Part shown: positions 16,530 through 23,475 of the stretch, piece by piece
Layout of the letters: the number at the start of each line of letters is the position of its first letter
Numbering within the stretch: the first letter of the stretch is position 1
Source: a virus
Direction: 5' to 3' (one strand)
IMG/VR virus record: IMGVR_UViG_3300030105_002041
Span: 1-24,169 of that record
DNA: 24,169 nt
Notes under the pieces: generated by a model
Seen by the model: only the letters and a program-made list of their open reading frames with translations
Told to the model about the DNA's origin: nothing
Database searches by the model: none
Program-made: the position numbers and the translations under genes

Positions 16530-17886
16530 CTCTATTCCCTTCCTGTTGATTTGTTCGTGGCAGTTCTCCGAGTTTTGCTTTACTTTTATCGTTCCGCATC
16601 GTTCCGTCTTCTGCCGGTTGTAGTCCCACTATTTCGAGTGACTCATTAAGTGTTAGCATACCTGCTTGCCAACCAAGAACGGCTCGCTTCATTGAGTCCA
16701 TCGGCGATTCTTCTGCAATAGGTTCAAAAATAAAGTCCGGCATATCTTTCATGGTGTGACGAATACCCTTGAGTTCAAGTTGTTTTGAGAACAATCCCAT
16801 AATTCCTTGTTTGACAATCGACTGCAAGCGAGCAATTGCTGTGTTAGCCCACATATTAGCGTTGTAGGTGGCCGCAAAGGTACTTCCTTTCTCTTGCCCT
16901 GCGGCGACACGAGGAACATGCAGTACAGCCGCTACATTGGCACCTACCGTATCAAGGAAGTTGCTGTTGTCGGGGATAGTATTCTTAAGGTCAACATGGT
17001 GAAGCGAAACATACGAAGGTAGGATTGGCATTTGGTCGCCCCTAAGCCCTTCAAACAATTTGATGACTTCATCCATAATAACACCAAGCCTTTCTTCTTG
17101 TTCGTTAGGGTCAGTGATATGTTCGATAGCGGACTTATCAATGGTGATAAATTGCTTAGTAAGAACATCTTCAAGTGCAATACGGTTGTTCATGGTATTG
17201 TACTTTACCCTTACTACTTGTTCAAGAGAAGAAAAGCGGGATTGACCCCACACACCGTAGGTCTGTCGCAGTTTTGTATCTTCAAACCAATTGCTTTTGA
17301 AGTCGGTTCGGAAGTGAAGGATTTCTGAACGAGGGAATACCATAGTGTCAATACCTTGTTCTCGGAGAATGTAAAAGTCATTCGTCATAATTGGACTGTT
17401 GGTATCTGCCGTAAAGGGCATTCCGTTTTTGCCTCGGTTGTCAACAATTGTGACTTGTCGAATAGGTAGGCTTTGAATGTTGGTGATGCCGACGCCAGTC
17501 TTTCCTACAAGTTTGCTTATGTCATTTCCGTACACTTGTAGGTTTCTGACTGCGTTAATGAGGAAGTCATCAAAGTCGTTGTGTTCAACTAACTCTTCAA
17601 TGGCGTTGCGTATAGCGGTGTTTTTAGCCTTCTTGTAGTCAATGCGGTAGTGGTTAGCAGTGAGGGCTACGCTTCGCACTGCGCCGTTTAATTCGGGGTC
17701 TAATTTGACCATATTGTCGTACAGGTCAAACTTGTTAAGGAAGTTGGTATCGTTTTGAAATTTTTCTGTTTCTTGGAAAATGTTAGGAAGGCCAGCGGCA
17801 ACCGAAAGAGAAACATTAGAACCTACTCGGAGAGGTTTTTGCTCCGCAGTCACAGGTTGGCGGCGGAACTTATCAAAGATACCCAT
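16516..17886 (-). CDS. Portal protein
   Basis: A 456-aa portal of the long-tailed phage type, forming the dodecameric ring through which DNA enters and leaves the capsid. The N-terminal part (FDLYDNMVKLDPELNGAVRSVA) is the usual opening of the family. The wing region follows (LQVYGNDISKLVGKTG, QSLPIRQVTIVDNRG). The clip and stem region is FPRSEILHFRTDF...GVWGQSRFSSLEQVVRVKYN. The late helix has the typical VGANVAAVLHVPRVAAGQEKGSTFA and ARLQSIVKQGIMGLFS. The acidic C-terminus ends EGNRDDEE. It is the first gene of the long minus-strand unit. No Shine-Dalgarno precedes the ATG, while an ATAAAA box is centred about 25 nt upstream, which would give a leaderless transcript in an archaeon. Confidence 0.88.
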   Translation of the reverse strand: MGIFDKFRRQPVTAEQKPLRVGSNVSLSVAAGLPNIFQETEKFQNDTNFLNKFDLYDNMVKLDPELNGAVRSVALTANHYRIDYKKAKNTAIRNAIEELVEHNDFDDFLINAVRNLQVYGNDISKLVGKTGVGITNIQSLPIRQVTIVDNRGKNGMPFTADTNSPIMTNDFYILREQGIDTMVFPRSEILHFRTDFKSNWFEDTKLRQTYGVWGQSRFSSLEQVVRVKYNTMNNRIALEDVLTKQFITIDKSAIEHITDPNEQEERLGVIMDEVIKLFEGLRGDQMPILPSYVSLHHVDLKNTIPDNSNFLDTVGANVAAVLHVPRVAAGQEKGSTFAATYNANMWANTAIARLQSIVKQGIMGLFSKQLELKGIRHTMKDMPDFIFEPIAEESPMDSMKRAVLGWQAGMLTLNESLEIVGLQPAEDGTMRNDKSKAKLGELPRTNQQEGNRDDEE

Positions 17887-17908
17887 GTTGTTGTGGAGAT
17901 ATGGAATG

Positions 17909-17914
17909 TTTTAT
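17909..17914 (-). promoter_or_regulatory. TATA-like box of the portal operon (leaderless spacing)
   Basis: The minus strand reads TTGATAAAACATT, with ATAAAA centred 25.5 nt before the A of the portal ATG. In archaea transcription starts about 25 nt after the TATA centre, so the transcript would begin at or next to the ATG. The lack of a Shine-Dalgarno before this gene, unlike most later genes in the operon, fits. The immediate upstream bases are not a strong BRE. Confidence 0.42.
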
Positions 17915-17948
17915 CAATGTGGCGATTTTTTCTTTCTTTTCTTTTCTT

Positions 17949-17963
17949 TTTTACAAAAAGAAT
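17949..17963 (-). repeat. Copy 1 of the outward-facing motif ATTCTTTTTGTAAAA
   Basis: The motif lies about 65 nt upstream of the portal ATG and reads towards it. An identical 15-mer faces the other way at 18128-18142. Because the sequence is AT-rich, chance cannot be dismissed, but the symmetric placement upstream of both operons is suggestive of an activator or polymerase recognition site. Confidence 0.45.
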
Positions 17964-18127
17964 TATCTTTGGAGCAGTATAGTGGTTTTTACTTATTCTT
18001 TTTTTCTTTCTAAGGGGTTTAAGAAAAAGTAGTATTAACCTTTAATCATAACTAACAGGGGCCGTGGGGGTGAATCCCTATGAAACAATAAAAGAATAAC
18101 GACTTTGGTATTTCAGTACAGTGTTTT

Positions 18128-18142
18128 ATTCTTTTTGTAAAA
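18128..18142 (+). repeat. Copy 2 of the outward-facing motif ATTCTTTTTGTAAAA
   Basis: The motif lies about 56 nt upstream of the metallophosphoesterase ATG and reads towards it, mirroring the copy before the portal gene. It is part of a longer TTTTATTCTTTTTGT, and a one-mismatch relative (GTTTTATTCTTGTTGT) occurs at 23195-23210. Confidence 0.45.
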
Positions 18143-18197
18143 CAATAATCAATACAAAGATAAAGGTTCATAAAGGGTTCATGCGTGGGAAGGATTG

Positions 18198-19628
18198 ATG
18201 AGAGCCTCACCGGAATATGGAAGCGAGTTAATCGCCGAGCATTTTACAAATGACCAACCAATTTTGGTTTTGGCTCGCAAATTAAACAGTATTGATGGCA
18301 ACAAATCAGTCAAAGGTTGGGAGATGTCAATTTACCGATACAAGAATGAAAACAACATTCCTAAAAGAGTCAAAAACAAACCACCTCAAGTAAGCACTGA
18401 AACAAACACCTACCACTATGACGCAAAAACAGATGAATACCATACCTTTTTGTCTGTTGCTGGTAAAATAGTGACAATTCCTGGTGAACAACACCGGGCT
18501 ATGAAAGAATCGTACAGCAATATGGTCGGCAAAGCAGAATCAAGCAAGCAAATTTGTCGAGAGCATGAGTTTCCTGAAATATGGTTTGGTGAATACCGTC
18601 GAAAACACAACTGGTCACATGATATGTCACCATTTACTGATGAAGAAATCAAAGAAAGCACTACTGATACTCTTGTTGATGATTTACTTTCACGGAAAAA
18701 GAACACATTTCACAAGTCATTCCAAGAAAAAAGGTGGAAGGCTGTCGAAAAGTCTGCTGAAAAATATGACTTGTTTGAAGAACAAATTCTAAACGAGTTT
18801 AAGGGTCTTGTAGCCAAAGCACCAAGCGAAACAAAGCAAATGTCAATGGTCGAAGATTCCCTTGAGTATGCTCTTGTTATTAGCCCTACTGATTTCCATT
18901 GGGGCAAATACGGATGGGCAGATGAAGTTGGTGAAACATACAACTTTGAAGAAGCAAGAATACGATTGATGGAAAAAACACAAGAGTTAATTTGCAGACT
19001 ACCAAGCAGACCAGAAAAGATTATCTTGGCAACCGGTAGTGATTGGTTCCATGTCGATAATGATTTAGGAACAACAACCAAAGGTACTCCACAAGATATG
19101 TGCGGCACTCCTGCTGAAATCCTTATGACCGGCTGTAAAATGGCTCGTGAACACATTGAGTTGCTAAGACAAGTGGCTCCTGTTGAAGTTGTCTTTATGC
19201 CCGGAAACCACGACCGTATGAGCGCAGTTGCATTGATGATGTACTTGTCAGCCGCATACGAAGATGCAGAAGACTGTGAGATTATCGTTAGTGCTTCCAC
19301 TCGTCAATATGTACACTATGGAAACAACTTGTTAGGATTTATTCACGGTGACGGAGCAAAGAATCTCGTTGAGTTAATGAGCAACGAGCAACGCGCTTTG
19401 TGGGGTCAATGCAAACACCACACATGGTTCCACGGTCATTTACACCATCGACAAGTTGTTGAAAAAGGTGGATGCCTTATTGTTCAATTGCCAAGTCTTG
19501 CAGGTCACGATAGATACCATGCTCGACAAGGCTACACGACAAGTATTGCTGGATTGTCTGCACACTTTATTGACAAAGAAAAAGGACTTGTTGGTACACT
19601 CTTCGCTCCGGTGGAGGGTGAACATTGA
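18198..19628 (+). CDS. Calcineurin-like metallophosphoesterase with N-terminal HTH-like region
   Basis: A 476-aa protein. The C-terminal half carries all motifs of the calcineurin-like phosphoesterases: D232-x-H234 (TDFHWGK), GSD at 280-282 (usually GD), GNHD at 336-339, H383 in IHGDG, and GHLH at 413-416, which bind two metal ions. Phage members near terminase genes are often annotated as DNA exonuclease-like. Residues 8-57 (ELIAEHFTNDQPILVLARKLN...) look like a helix-turn-helix, and residues 130-200 (RRKHNWSHDMSPFTDEEI...) match a linker often seen in phage phosphoesterases. I use the ATG at 18198, after GGAAGGATTG; a TTG one codon earlier is possible. The stop overlaps the next start as TTGA. 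The substrate is unknown. Confidence 0.85.
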   Translation: MRASPEYGSELIAEHFTNDQPILVLARKLNSIDGNKSVKGWEMSIYRYKNENNIPKRVKNKPPQVSTETNTYHYDAKTDEYHTFLSVAGKIVTIPGEQHRAMKESYSNMVGKAESSKQICREHEFPEIWFGEYRRKHNWSHDMSPFTDEEIKESTTDTLVDDLLSRKKNTFHKSFQEKRWKAVEKSAEKYDLFEEQILNEFKGLVAKAPSETKQMSMVEDSLEYALVISPTDFHWGKYGWADEVGETYNFEEARIRLMEKTQELICRLPSRPEKIILATGSDWFHVDNDLGTTTKGTPQDMCGTPAEILMTGCKMAREHIELLRQVAPVEVVFMPGNHDRMSAVALMMYLSAAYEDAEDCEIIVSASTRQYVHYGNNLLGFIHGDGAKNLVELMSNEQRALWGQCKHHTWFHGHLHHRQVVEKGGCLIVQLPSLAGHDRYHARQGYTTSIAGLSAHFIDKEKGLVGTLFAPVEGEH

Positions 19629-19774
19629 CAAACCCCCAAGTAAAAAAATACCGAGAATGCCAAGCATGTGGACACCGTTGTTATTCCCGTTATACTTCTC
19701 ATAAAAAATGGTGTAAGGTACAAAAGAAAATGGTGTACTGTGGTTGTTTAAGGGTGATTAGGGATGAATCGTGA
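19625..19774 (+). CDS. Tiny cysteine-rich zinc-ribbon-like protein, 49 aa, TTG start
   Basis: A 49-aa frame (MTNPQVKKYRECQACGHRCY...CGCLRVIRDES). It has C12-x2-C15, C19, C30 and C39-x-C41, enough ligands for one zinc site, plus many basic residues, so nucleic-acid binding is plausible. It starts at a TTG overlapping the stop of the phosphoesterase gene (TTGA) and is preceded by GGAGGGTGA, a very strong Shine-Dalgarno. It overlaps the next small gene by 11 nt. Context between a phosphoesterase and the terminase suggests a packaging accessory role, which is inference. Family unknown. Confidence 0.7.
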   Translation: MTNPQVKKYRECQACGHRCYSRYTSHKKWCKVQKKMVYCGCLRVIRDES

Positions 19775-19883
19775 ACATGTTGTCTGCACTGCCTGTGGGT
19801 GGGAAAGTAAAGGTCTTTCTCAAGCAAAGGCTTTTACGAGGATTTGTCCATACTGCAACTTACGCGCTTTGCGTCCTTGGTGA
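19764..19883 (+). CDS. Tiny CxxC...CxxC zinc-ribbon protein, 39 aa
   Basis: A 39-aa frame (MNREHVVCTACGWESKGLSQ...) with C8-x2-C11 and C28-x2-C31, a complete four-cysteine ribbon with 16 residues between the pairs. The ATG follows AGGGTGATT at a suitable distance, a good Shine-Dalgarno. It overlaps the 49-aa gene by 11 nt. A different frame across this stretch (from 19771) lacks motifs and is less convincing. Tiny zinc ribbons are common in archaea and their viruses and often act in transcription or DNA processing; nothing more specific can be said. Confidence 0.7.
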   Translation: MNREHVVCTACGWESKGLSQAKAFTRICPYCNLRALRPW

Positions 19884-19887
19884 GATT

Positions 19888-19959
19888 ATGAACATAAGAG
19901 TCGATATTTACTGGAACTTCCCGATTAGAATGTATGTGATGCCGAATGTCAAGAATTAA
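19888..19959 (+). CDS. Possible 23-aa leader peptide before terminase
   Basis: A very short frame (MNIRVDIYWNFPIRMYVMPN...) with GGTGAGATT just before its ATG, overlapping the first 14 nt of the terminase gene. It may only serve to bring ribosomes to the terminase start (coupled translation), or may not be translated at all. There is no motif to judge by. Confidence 0.3.
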   Translation: MNIRVDIYWNFPIRMYVMPNVKN

Positions 19960-21433
19960 ACAAGCACTATCTTTTGAGCGAGCAAGAAACGATGTTTCTT
20001 ACTTTTACCGTTGGCTTGGCTATTCATGGGGTCAACACATTGGTGAATGGATGGAACTTTACAGTGACAGAAAAGGTTCCCATGTACATCGTGTATGTAT
20101 TATTGCCCCAAGAAGTCATTCAAAAAGCACTACTCTTGGCGTAAAACTACTTCACATGAGTTTATTTCAAAAATTCAATAACAAACCTATGGACATTTGG
20201 TTGTTCAGTGCAAGTCAAGACACAGCAGTTCGTCGGTTGGCTGAAATTCGTAAGGATTTAACAAGCCACAAAGAACTTGCTCGTTATATCGACCCTAAGA
20301 AGGGTGGTAAAAAAGAACTGTGGCTAAACAATGGCGCAGTTATTCGTTGTTCTTCTGTTGGTAGTGCCATTCGTGGCGACCATCCAGCGGTAGTTGCTCT
20401 TGACGATGTGTTGCTTGATGCTAAAAAGGAACTTAACAATGAGCAATTAAGACATTGGCTTCGTAAGGTTGTCATGCCTATGCTTGACCCCGGCGCATTC
20501 CTGTATTGTGTTGGTACGCCGATGAGTATGGCTGACCTGTATCATACGGAAATGTTAGAAAACTCACAATGGAAAAGCAAAACATGGTCTGCAATCCCTA
20601 ATTGGGATGAACACAAACATGAACCGGAAAAGTTAGAAGCGTTGTGGCCGGAGTTTCGTCCTATTGACTTCCTACTTGAACAAAAGAAAGTGACAGGTGA
20701 CTTAGAGTTTGCACAAGAATTTCTGTGCAAGGTGATTGACGATGAAGCCGCAGTCTATCCTCGCAAACACACACGAGCAAATATGGACTTAGAGCAAGTG
20801 TTTGATACAGAAAAACGACCGAATTGTAAATATGTCGTTGGGTTTGACCCGTCACAAGGATTAGGGAAGGACTACTCCGTTCTTGTAGCAGTTCGTCAAG
20901 AATCTGATGGTTCATTAGCGGTTGCGAATGTGTGGCGAAGGAATGACTTTTCCCCCGATAGACAGGCTGACATGATTGGTGAATGGTGCAAGAAGTACAA
21001 AGCCCCTCTTTCGGCAGAAGATGTAGGGTTTCAACGATTGTTTAAAAGTTTGCTTGAGGCTAAAGGTATTGCTGTGGAATATCGAGAGTCAAGAGTGAGC
21101 AACAAGGGCTTGAAGCAAGGTCTTTTGAATCGGCTGAGGGTTTGGTTTGAGCGAGGAAAGATACAACTTCCTTATGGTGACGATTCAACACGAAGGGTCG
21201 TCAATAAAATGCTTGAAGAATTAGAATCCCATGCTTGGAAAGATGGTGAAATCGTCGATACAGGAAAACACAATGACTTGGTGATGGCATTAGCCCACGC
21301 CATTGACCAATTCTCCCATAAAACCGATTCGGTTCCCTTTGCAGGTCGAGCCATGGGCAAAGGTGCTTGGCAAGGCGGAAAGAAACGAAATAGTGGACGG
21401 TCAATCTTTAGGGCCGTCGGTCGTCGTTTATAA
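19946..21433 (+). CDS. terL: Terminase large subunit
   Basis: A 495-aa packaging motor with ATPase and nuclease domains. The ATPase part has a Walker A-like A54-P-R-S-H-S-K60-S-T62, a Walker B VVALDD (149-154) and a coupling motif YCVGTP (187-192). The RNase H-like nuclease has D301 (VVGFDPSQG), E358/D359 (SAEDVGFQ) and D444 (KHNDLVMALAHAI). It cuts concatemeric DNA and pumps it through the portal. The C-terminus is basic (GGKKRNSGRSIFRAVGRRL), suited to DNA or portal contact. The length is normal for the family. GTGAT lies just before the ATG. It is the last gene of the plus-strand unit; a recognisable small subunit is absent from this window. Confidence 0.92.
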   Translation: MSRIKQALSFERARNDVSYFYRWLGYSWGQHIGEWMELYSDRKGSHVHRVCIIAPRSHSKSTTLGVKLLHMSLFQKFNNKPMDIWLFSASQDTAVRRLAEIRKDLTSHKELARYIDPKKGGKKELWLNNGAVIRCSSVGSAIRGDHPAVVALDDVLLDAKKELNNEQLRHWLRKVVMPMLDPGAFLYCVGTPMSMADLYHTEMLENSQWKSKTWSAIPNWDEHKHEPEKLEALWPEFRPIDFLLEQKKVTGDLEFAQEFLCKVIDDEAAVYPRKHTRANMDLEQVFDTEKRPNCKYVVGFDPSQGLGKDYSVLVAVRQESDGSLAVANVWRRNDFSPDRQADMIGEWCKKYKAPLSAEDVGFQRLFKSLLEAKGIAVEYRESRVSNKGLKQGLLNRLRVWFERGKIQLPYGDDSTRRVVNKMLEELESHAWKDGEIVDTGKHNDLVMALAHAIDQFSHKTDSVPFAGRAMGKGAWQGGKKRNSGRSIFRAVGRRL

Positions 21434-21700
21434 GGCTTTACTCAAAAAAATTGCTCCGTATTTTTGACGGTGCTAAGCAATGCAGTATGTGTGCCGTGCG
21501 TCGGTCTTTGGAGGCAAATGGATGCAATGTCACCCACCGCCACCCACAAAGAATCCAATCCTTGGGGTCATAGCCTACCCGTACGGGCCGTTCGTGGGTG
21601 CTGGGCGGTATGCGTACCATCGCACCCCATGCCGTGCGCTGTAGGGGTGCTTAGAGGCTTGTTTTCACTTTGGGTGTGATTTGACAGGTGGCGACCGGTG

Positions 21701-21765
21701 AAACAGGCTCGCAGTACAGCGTTTGGCTTAAAAAAATGATCATTTATTGCGATTCCAGCCTGTTT
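21701..21765. repeat. Nested inverted repeat AAACAGGCT...AGCCTGTTT around AAATGATCATTT
   Basis: Nine-base perfect arms (21701-21709 and 21757-21765) are separated by 47 bp. Between them is a perfect 12-bp palindrome, AAATGATCATTT (21734-21745), and a further CGC/GCG pairing. The element is about 270 bp after the terminase stop. It could form a cruciform or be a protein-binding site. Confidence 0.5.
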
Positions 21766-21781
21766 GGGCACTTTTTGAATT

Positions 21782-21814
21782 AAAAAAACCCCCCACCGCC
21801 GAGGCGGTGAGGGG
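21782..21814 (-). terminator. Hairpin plus T7 terminator of the 398-aa gene
   Basis: On the minus strand a GC-rich stem (21789-21814; inner ACCGCC/GGCGGT, outer C/G runs, one mismatch) is followed by seven T (21782-21788). It lies about 50 nt after the stop of the 398-aa gene. The form is that of an intrinsic terminator. Archaeal termination needs mainly the T run, so this works with either host. Confidence 0.75.
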
Positions 21815-21862
21815 GTGGCTCTATGGTCGGAATGGACCGTGCTGTGAGAGTGGCTCAAAGGC

Positions 21863-23059
21863 TCACTGAGTTGCCTTGAACCGTGCTTCAAGAGCAAGGC
21901 CAAGGAGGGTCTGTTGCTGGCCGTCGATGCACACATCGAAGGACACTGGGACCACTGCGAACTCGTCCCGTCCCCAGCCAGTTGCGGGCTTGGTGCGACG
22001 GGTTGAAACGACGCTCATGCCGTCGTCGTCGTGCATCAATGCGGTGATGGCGTCGGCGGTGGTTCGTCGTCCGTTCATCATGTCGTGGAGGACAGCCACG
22101 AGGTTGGAGCCGCCGGTCTTGGTCAAGCGAACAGCCTTGAAGTGAACTCGGTGTCCACCGTAGGTCTTGAGGCCGCCGTTCTGCTTGTCGAGGACAGGCA
22201 GGTGCAAGGTGAGTGAGTTCTCACCCATTTGCGACTTAGGACAAGCGCATTGAGGGCATCGGCTTTTGTGCTGTGTGACCTGTTGGAAGCCGAAGGCAGT
22301 CCGGCAGTTGAAGCATCGGAGTTGGGCAGGGTGGTAGGTGCTGAACCACGAATCAACGGTGCTGGTGTTGATGCAAAGGTGTGCCTTGGTTGCCTCGGAG
22401 CCACCTTGAAGGGTGTAGTTGTGAACGGTGGTTCGTTCGATGCGGTTGGCCTTCTCAGCGGCGTAAATTCCACGCTTCTCAAGCGACAACTGCTTGAGGG
22501 TTTTGAACGAATCACGAATGAGTTCTTGTCCGTCAATTTCGATGTATCGAACCAAGTCTCCTTGAGTCAATCCGAAGGCTTTGATGGCTTCCGGTGTGGC
22601 GTCAATCCATGCCACTTCTCCGGCGTCCTGTCCACTGGTTTCAATGGCGTCAATGTTGGCGTCGGTGTATGCCTTGAGGCTGACCAAAGCGGCCATGGCT
22701 CGTTGAACGGTTCGGTTGTTGAAGAGGCCATAGGCTTCGATGTCAAGCAGGGTTCGGTTGACTGGTTGACCGGTGCCGGTCACGAATCGAACGGTGCTGA
22801 AACCAGCGTTTGCGATGGCCGACGGGCTGACCAATTTCGGGTTGGTGCCTGTTGCCTTGTTCAATAGGTCCATTTGTGCCGGTTTGATGCACTGGTTTGA
22901 CCGGTAGCCGTTGACCTTCCGTGTGGCCTTCAAGTCCGCTCCGACTGCCTTGGCTATCACTTCGGTGATAGTTGACACGAGAACCTCGTGTGGCTCGGCG
23001 GTGCTGTTGATGAACTCCTTCATCGTGGTTGCTGTTGTTGTTGGGGTTTTTGCCTCCAT
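21863..23059 (-). CDS. Unknown 398-aa protein with central zinc ribbon
   Basis: I do not recognise this protein. Residues 1-25 are Thr-rich and flexible. Residues 25-245 are mixed alpha/beta (VLVSTITEVIAKAVGADLKA; STVRFVTGTGQPVNRTLLD; TPEAIKAFGLTQGDLVRYIEI). Residues 249-271 form a C249-x2-C252...C268-x2-C271 ribbon (RCFNCRTAF...RCPQCACP). Residues 285-398 are beta-rich and end in DVCIDGQQQTLLGLALEARF. The base composition is clearly richer in G+C than the virion genes. A TATA-like CATATAG centred 25 nt before the ATG allows a leaderless transcript, although AGGA is also near, and a strong terminator follows the stop. It is transcribed alone. Its place next to palindromic control sequences suggests an early or regulatory/replication role, which is only inference. 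Confidence 0.82.
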   Translation of the reverse strand: MEAKTPTTTATTMKEFINSTAEPHEVLVSTITEVIAKAVGADLKATRKVNGYRSNQCIKPAQMDLLNKATGTNPKLVSPSAIANAGFSTVRFVTGTGQPVNRTLLDIEAYGLFNNRTVQRAMAALVSLKAYTDANIDAIETSGQDAGEVAWIDATPEAIKAFGLTQGDLVRYIEIDGQELIRDSFKTLKQLSLEKRGIYAAEKANRIERTTVHNYTLQGGSEATKAHLCINTSTVDSWFSTYHPAQLRCFNCRTAFGFQQVTQHKSRCPQCACPKSQMGENSLTLHLPVLDKQNGGLKTYGGHRVHFKAVRLTKTGGSNLVAVLHDMMNGRRTTADAITALMHDDDGMSVVSTRRTKPATGWGRDEFAVVPVSFDVCIDGQQQTLLGLALEARFKATQ

Positions 23060-23081
23060 GTTTGGTCCTATACCAGTTCCC

Positions 23082-23086
23082 TATAT
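23082..23086 (-). promoter_or_regulatory. TATA-like box of the 398-aa gene
   Basis: The minus strand has TTCATATAGGG with TATAT centred 25 nt before the ATG at 23059, the archaeal spacing for a leaderless start. Thirteen nt further upstream is AATAGTCAT (minus strand, 23096-23104), a relative of the ATAGTCG boxes found around the 129-aa gene. Confidence 0.5.
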
Positions 23087-23291
23087 GAAGTTATTATGAC
23101 TATTCCATGAAACTGGCCTAATTTGGGGGTTTTTGATTCGGTCGGTGTCGGCCTGCCGCCGGTTTTGAATCGCTGTTTTTGGGCTGTTTAGGGGGTTTTA
23201 TTCTTGTTGTCATTCATGTTTCTGCTTTGGTGTGACTAACCGTTGCACTGCGAGGCAGTGGCCCTTGTTTCGCCAGCCCAATTTTACCCCA

Positions 23292-23319
23292 ACATGATTC
23301 AATCATGTGCATTTTTTTT
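23292..23319 (+). terminator. Palindrome ACATGATT-C-AATCATGT followed by T8
   Basis: A perfect 8-bp arm palindrome followed after 3 nt by eight T on the plus strand, so the RNA would form a small hairpin with a U tract. No plus-strand gene precedes it within the last 1.8 kb except the terminase, so it may instead be a regulator site. Confidence 0.35.
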
Positions 23320-23392
23320 GACCGAACGGCTCCGGCTGTCACCACCGGACACCTTCGATTCTGGGCTGATTTCGCAGGTCAGGTAGGTCGTG

Positions 23393-23414
23393 ACTTTTAG
23401 GGCACCCTAAAAGT
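23393..23414. promoter_or_regulatory. 22-bp palindrome, copy 1 (candidate operator)
   Basis: Perfect 10-base arms, ACTTTTAGGG and CCCTAAAAGT, flank a central CA. Such symmetric 20-22 bp sites are typical for dimeric regulators. Twenty bases recur identically 53 bp further on. Confidence 0.6.
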
Positions 23415-23447
23415 CCGATTAGGAATAATTTTCAAGAGTGGTTCATG

Positions 23448-23467
23448 TTTTAGGGCACCCTAAAAGT
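23448..23467. promoter_or_regulatory. Palindrome copy 2 (candidate operator)
   Basis: This repeats TTTTAGGGCACCCTAAAAGT exactly, with 8-bp symmetric arms. The copy-to-copy distance of 53 bp is about five helical turns, so both sites could be bound on the same face and bridged. Confidence 0.6.
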
Positions 23468-23475
23468 AGCGTCCG

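Larger units (their letters stand above)
17887..18197. promoter_or_regulatory. Divergent promoter region between virion operon and packaging operon
   Basis: This 311-bp non-coding stretch lies between the divergent portal and metallophosphoesterase genes. It holds a homopyrimidine (plus strand) tract T6CT3CT4CT4CT6 at 17926-17952. A 15-base motif ATTCTTTTTGTAAAA occurs once in each direction (minus strand 17949-17963; plus strand 18128-18142). An inverted repeat AAAAGAATAA/TTATTCTTTT (about 18090-18136) overlaps the plus-strand copy, and a tandem repeat ATAAAGG(G)TTC occupies 18160-18180. I see no gene here. The outward-pointing motif pair makes shared late regulation of both operons likely. 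Confidence 0.6.
21434..21862. other. Convergent intergenic region rich in stem-loops
   Basis: The 429 bp between the converging terminase and 398-aa genes hold no convincing gene. From about 21480 the sequence becomes visibly G+C-rich. It contains ATTGCT/AGCAAT with an inner CCGT/ACGG (21450-21481), a 12-bp interrupted stem ACCGCCACCCAC with GTGGGTG(ctgg)GCGGT (21536-21609) enclosing CCCGTACGGG, GCACCCC/GGGGTGC (21622-21650), the nested repeat at 21701-21765 and a terminator hairpin (21782-21814). TGCCGTGCG occurs twice (21492, 21630). It may hold an RNA gene, a packaging site or stacked terminators. Confidence 0.6.

Noticed and set aside
19771-19959. A 62-aa plus-strand frame
   Set aside because: It overlaps the 39-aa zinc ribbon gene, which has both CxxC pairs and a good Shine-Dalgarno. 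Only its last 23 codons might be translated separately.
21464-21679. A 71-aa plus-strand frame after terL
   Set aside because: It lacks a ribosome site, is built on stem-loop sequence and is rich in Cys, Trp and Pro in no pattern.
21568-21936. A 122-aa minus-strand frame
   Set aside because: It overlaps the end of the 398-aa gene and crosses its terminator hairpin, so it is not credible.
22229-22867. A 212-aa open frame on the plus strand
   Set aside because: It is antisense to the 398-aa gene, which has a zinc ribbon, promoter-like sequence and terminator. High G+C keeps the opposite frame open, and its content (Gly/Val/Ser) is not protein-like.
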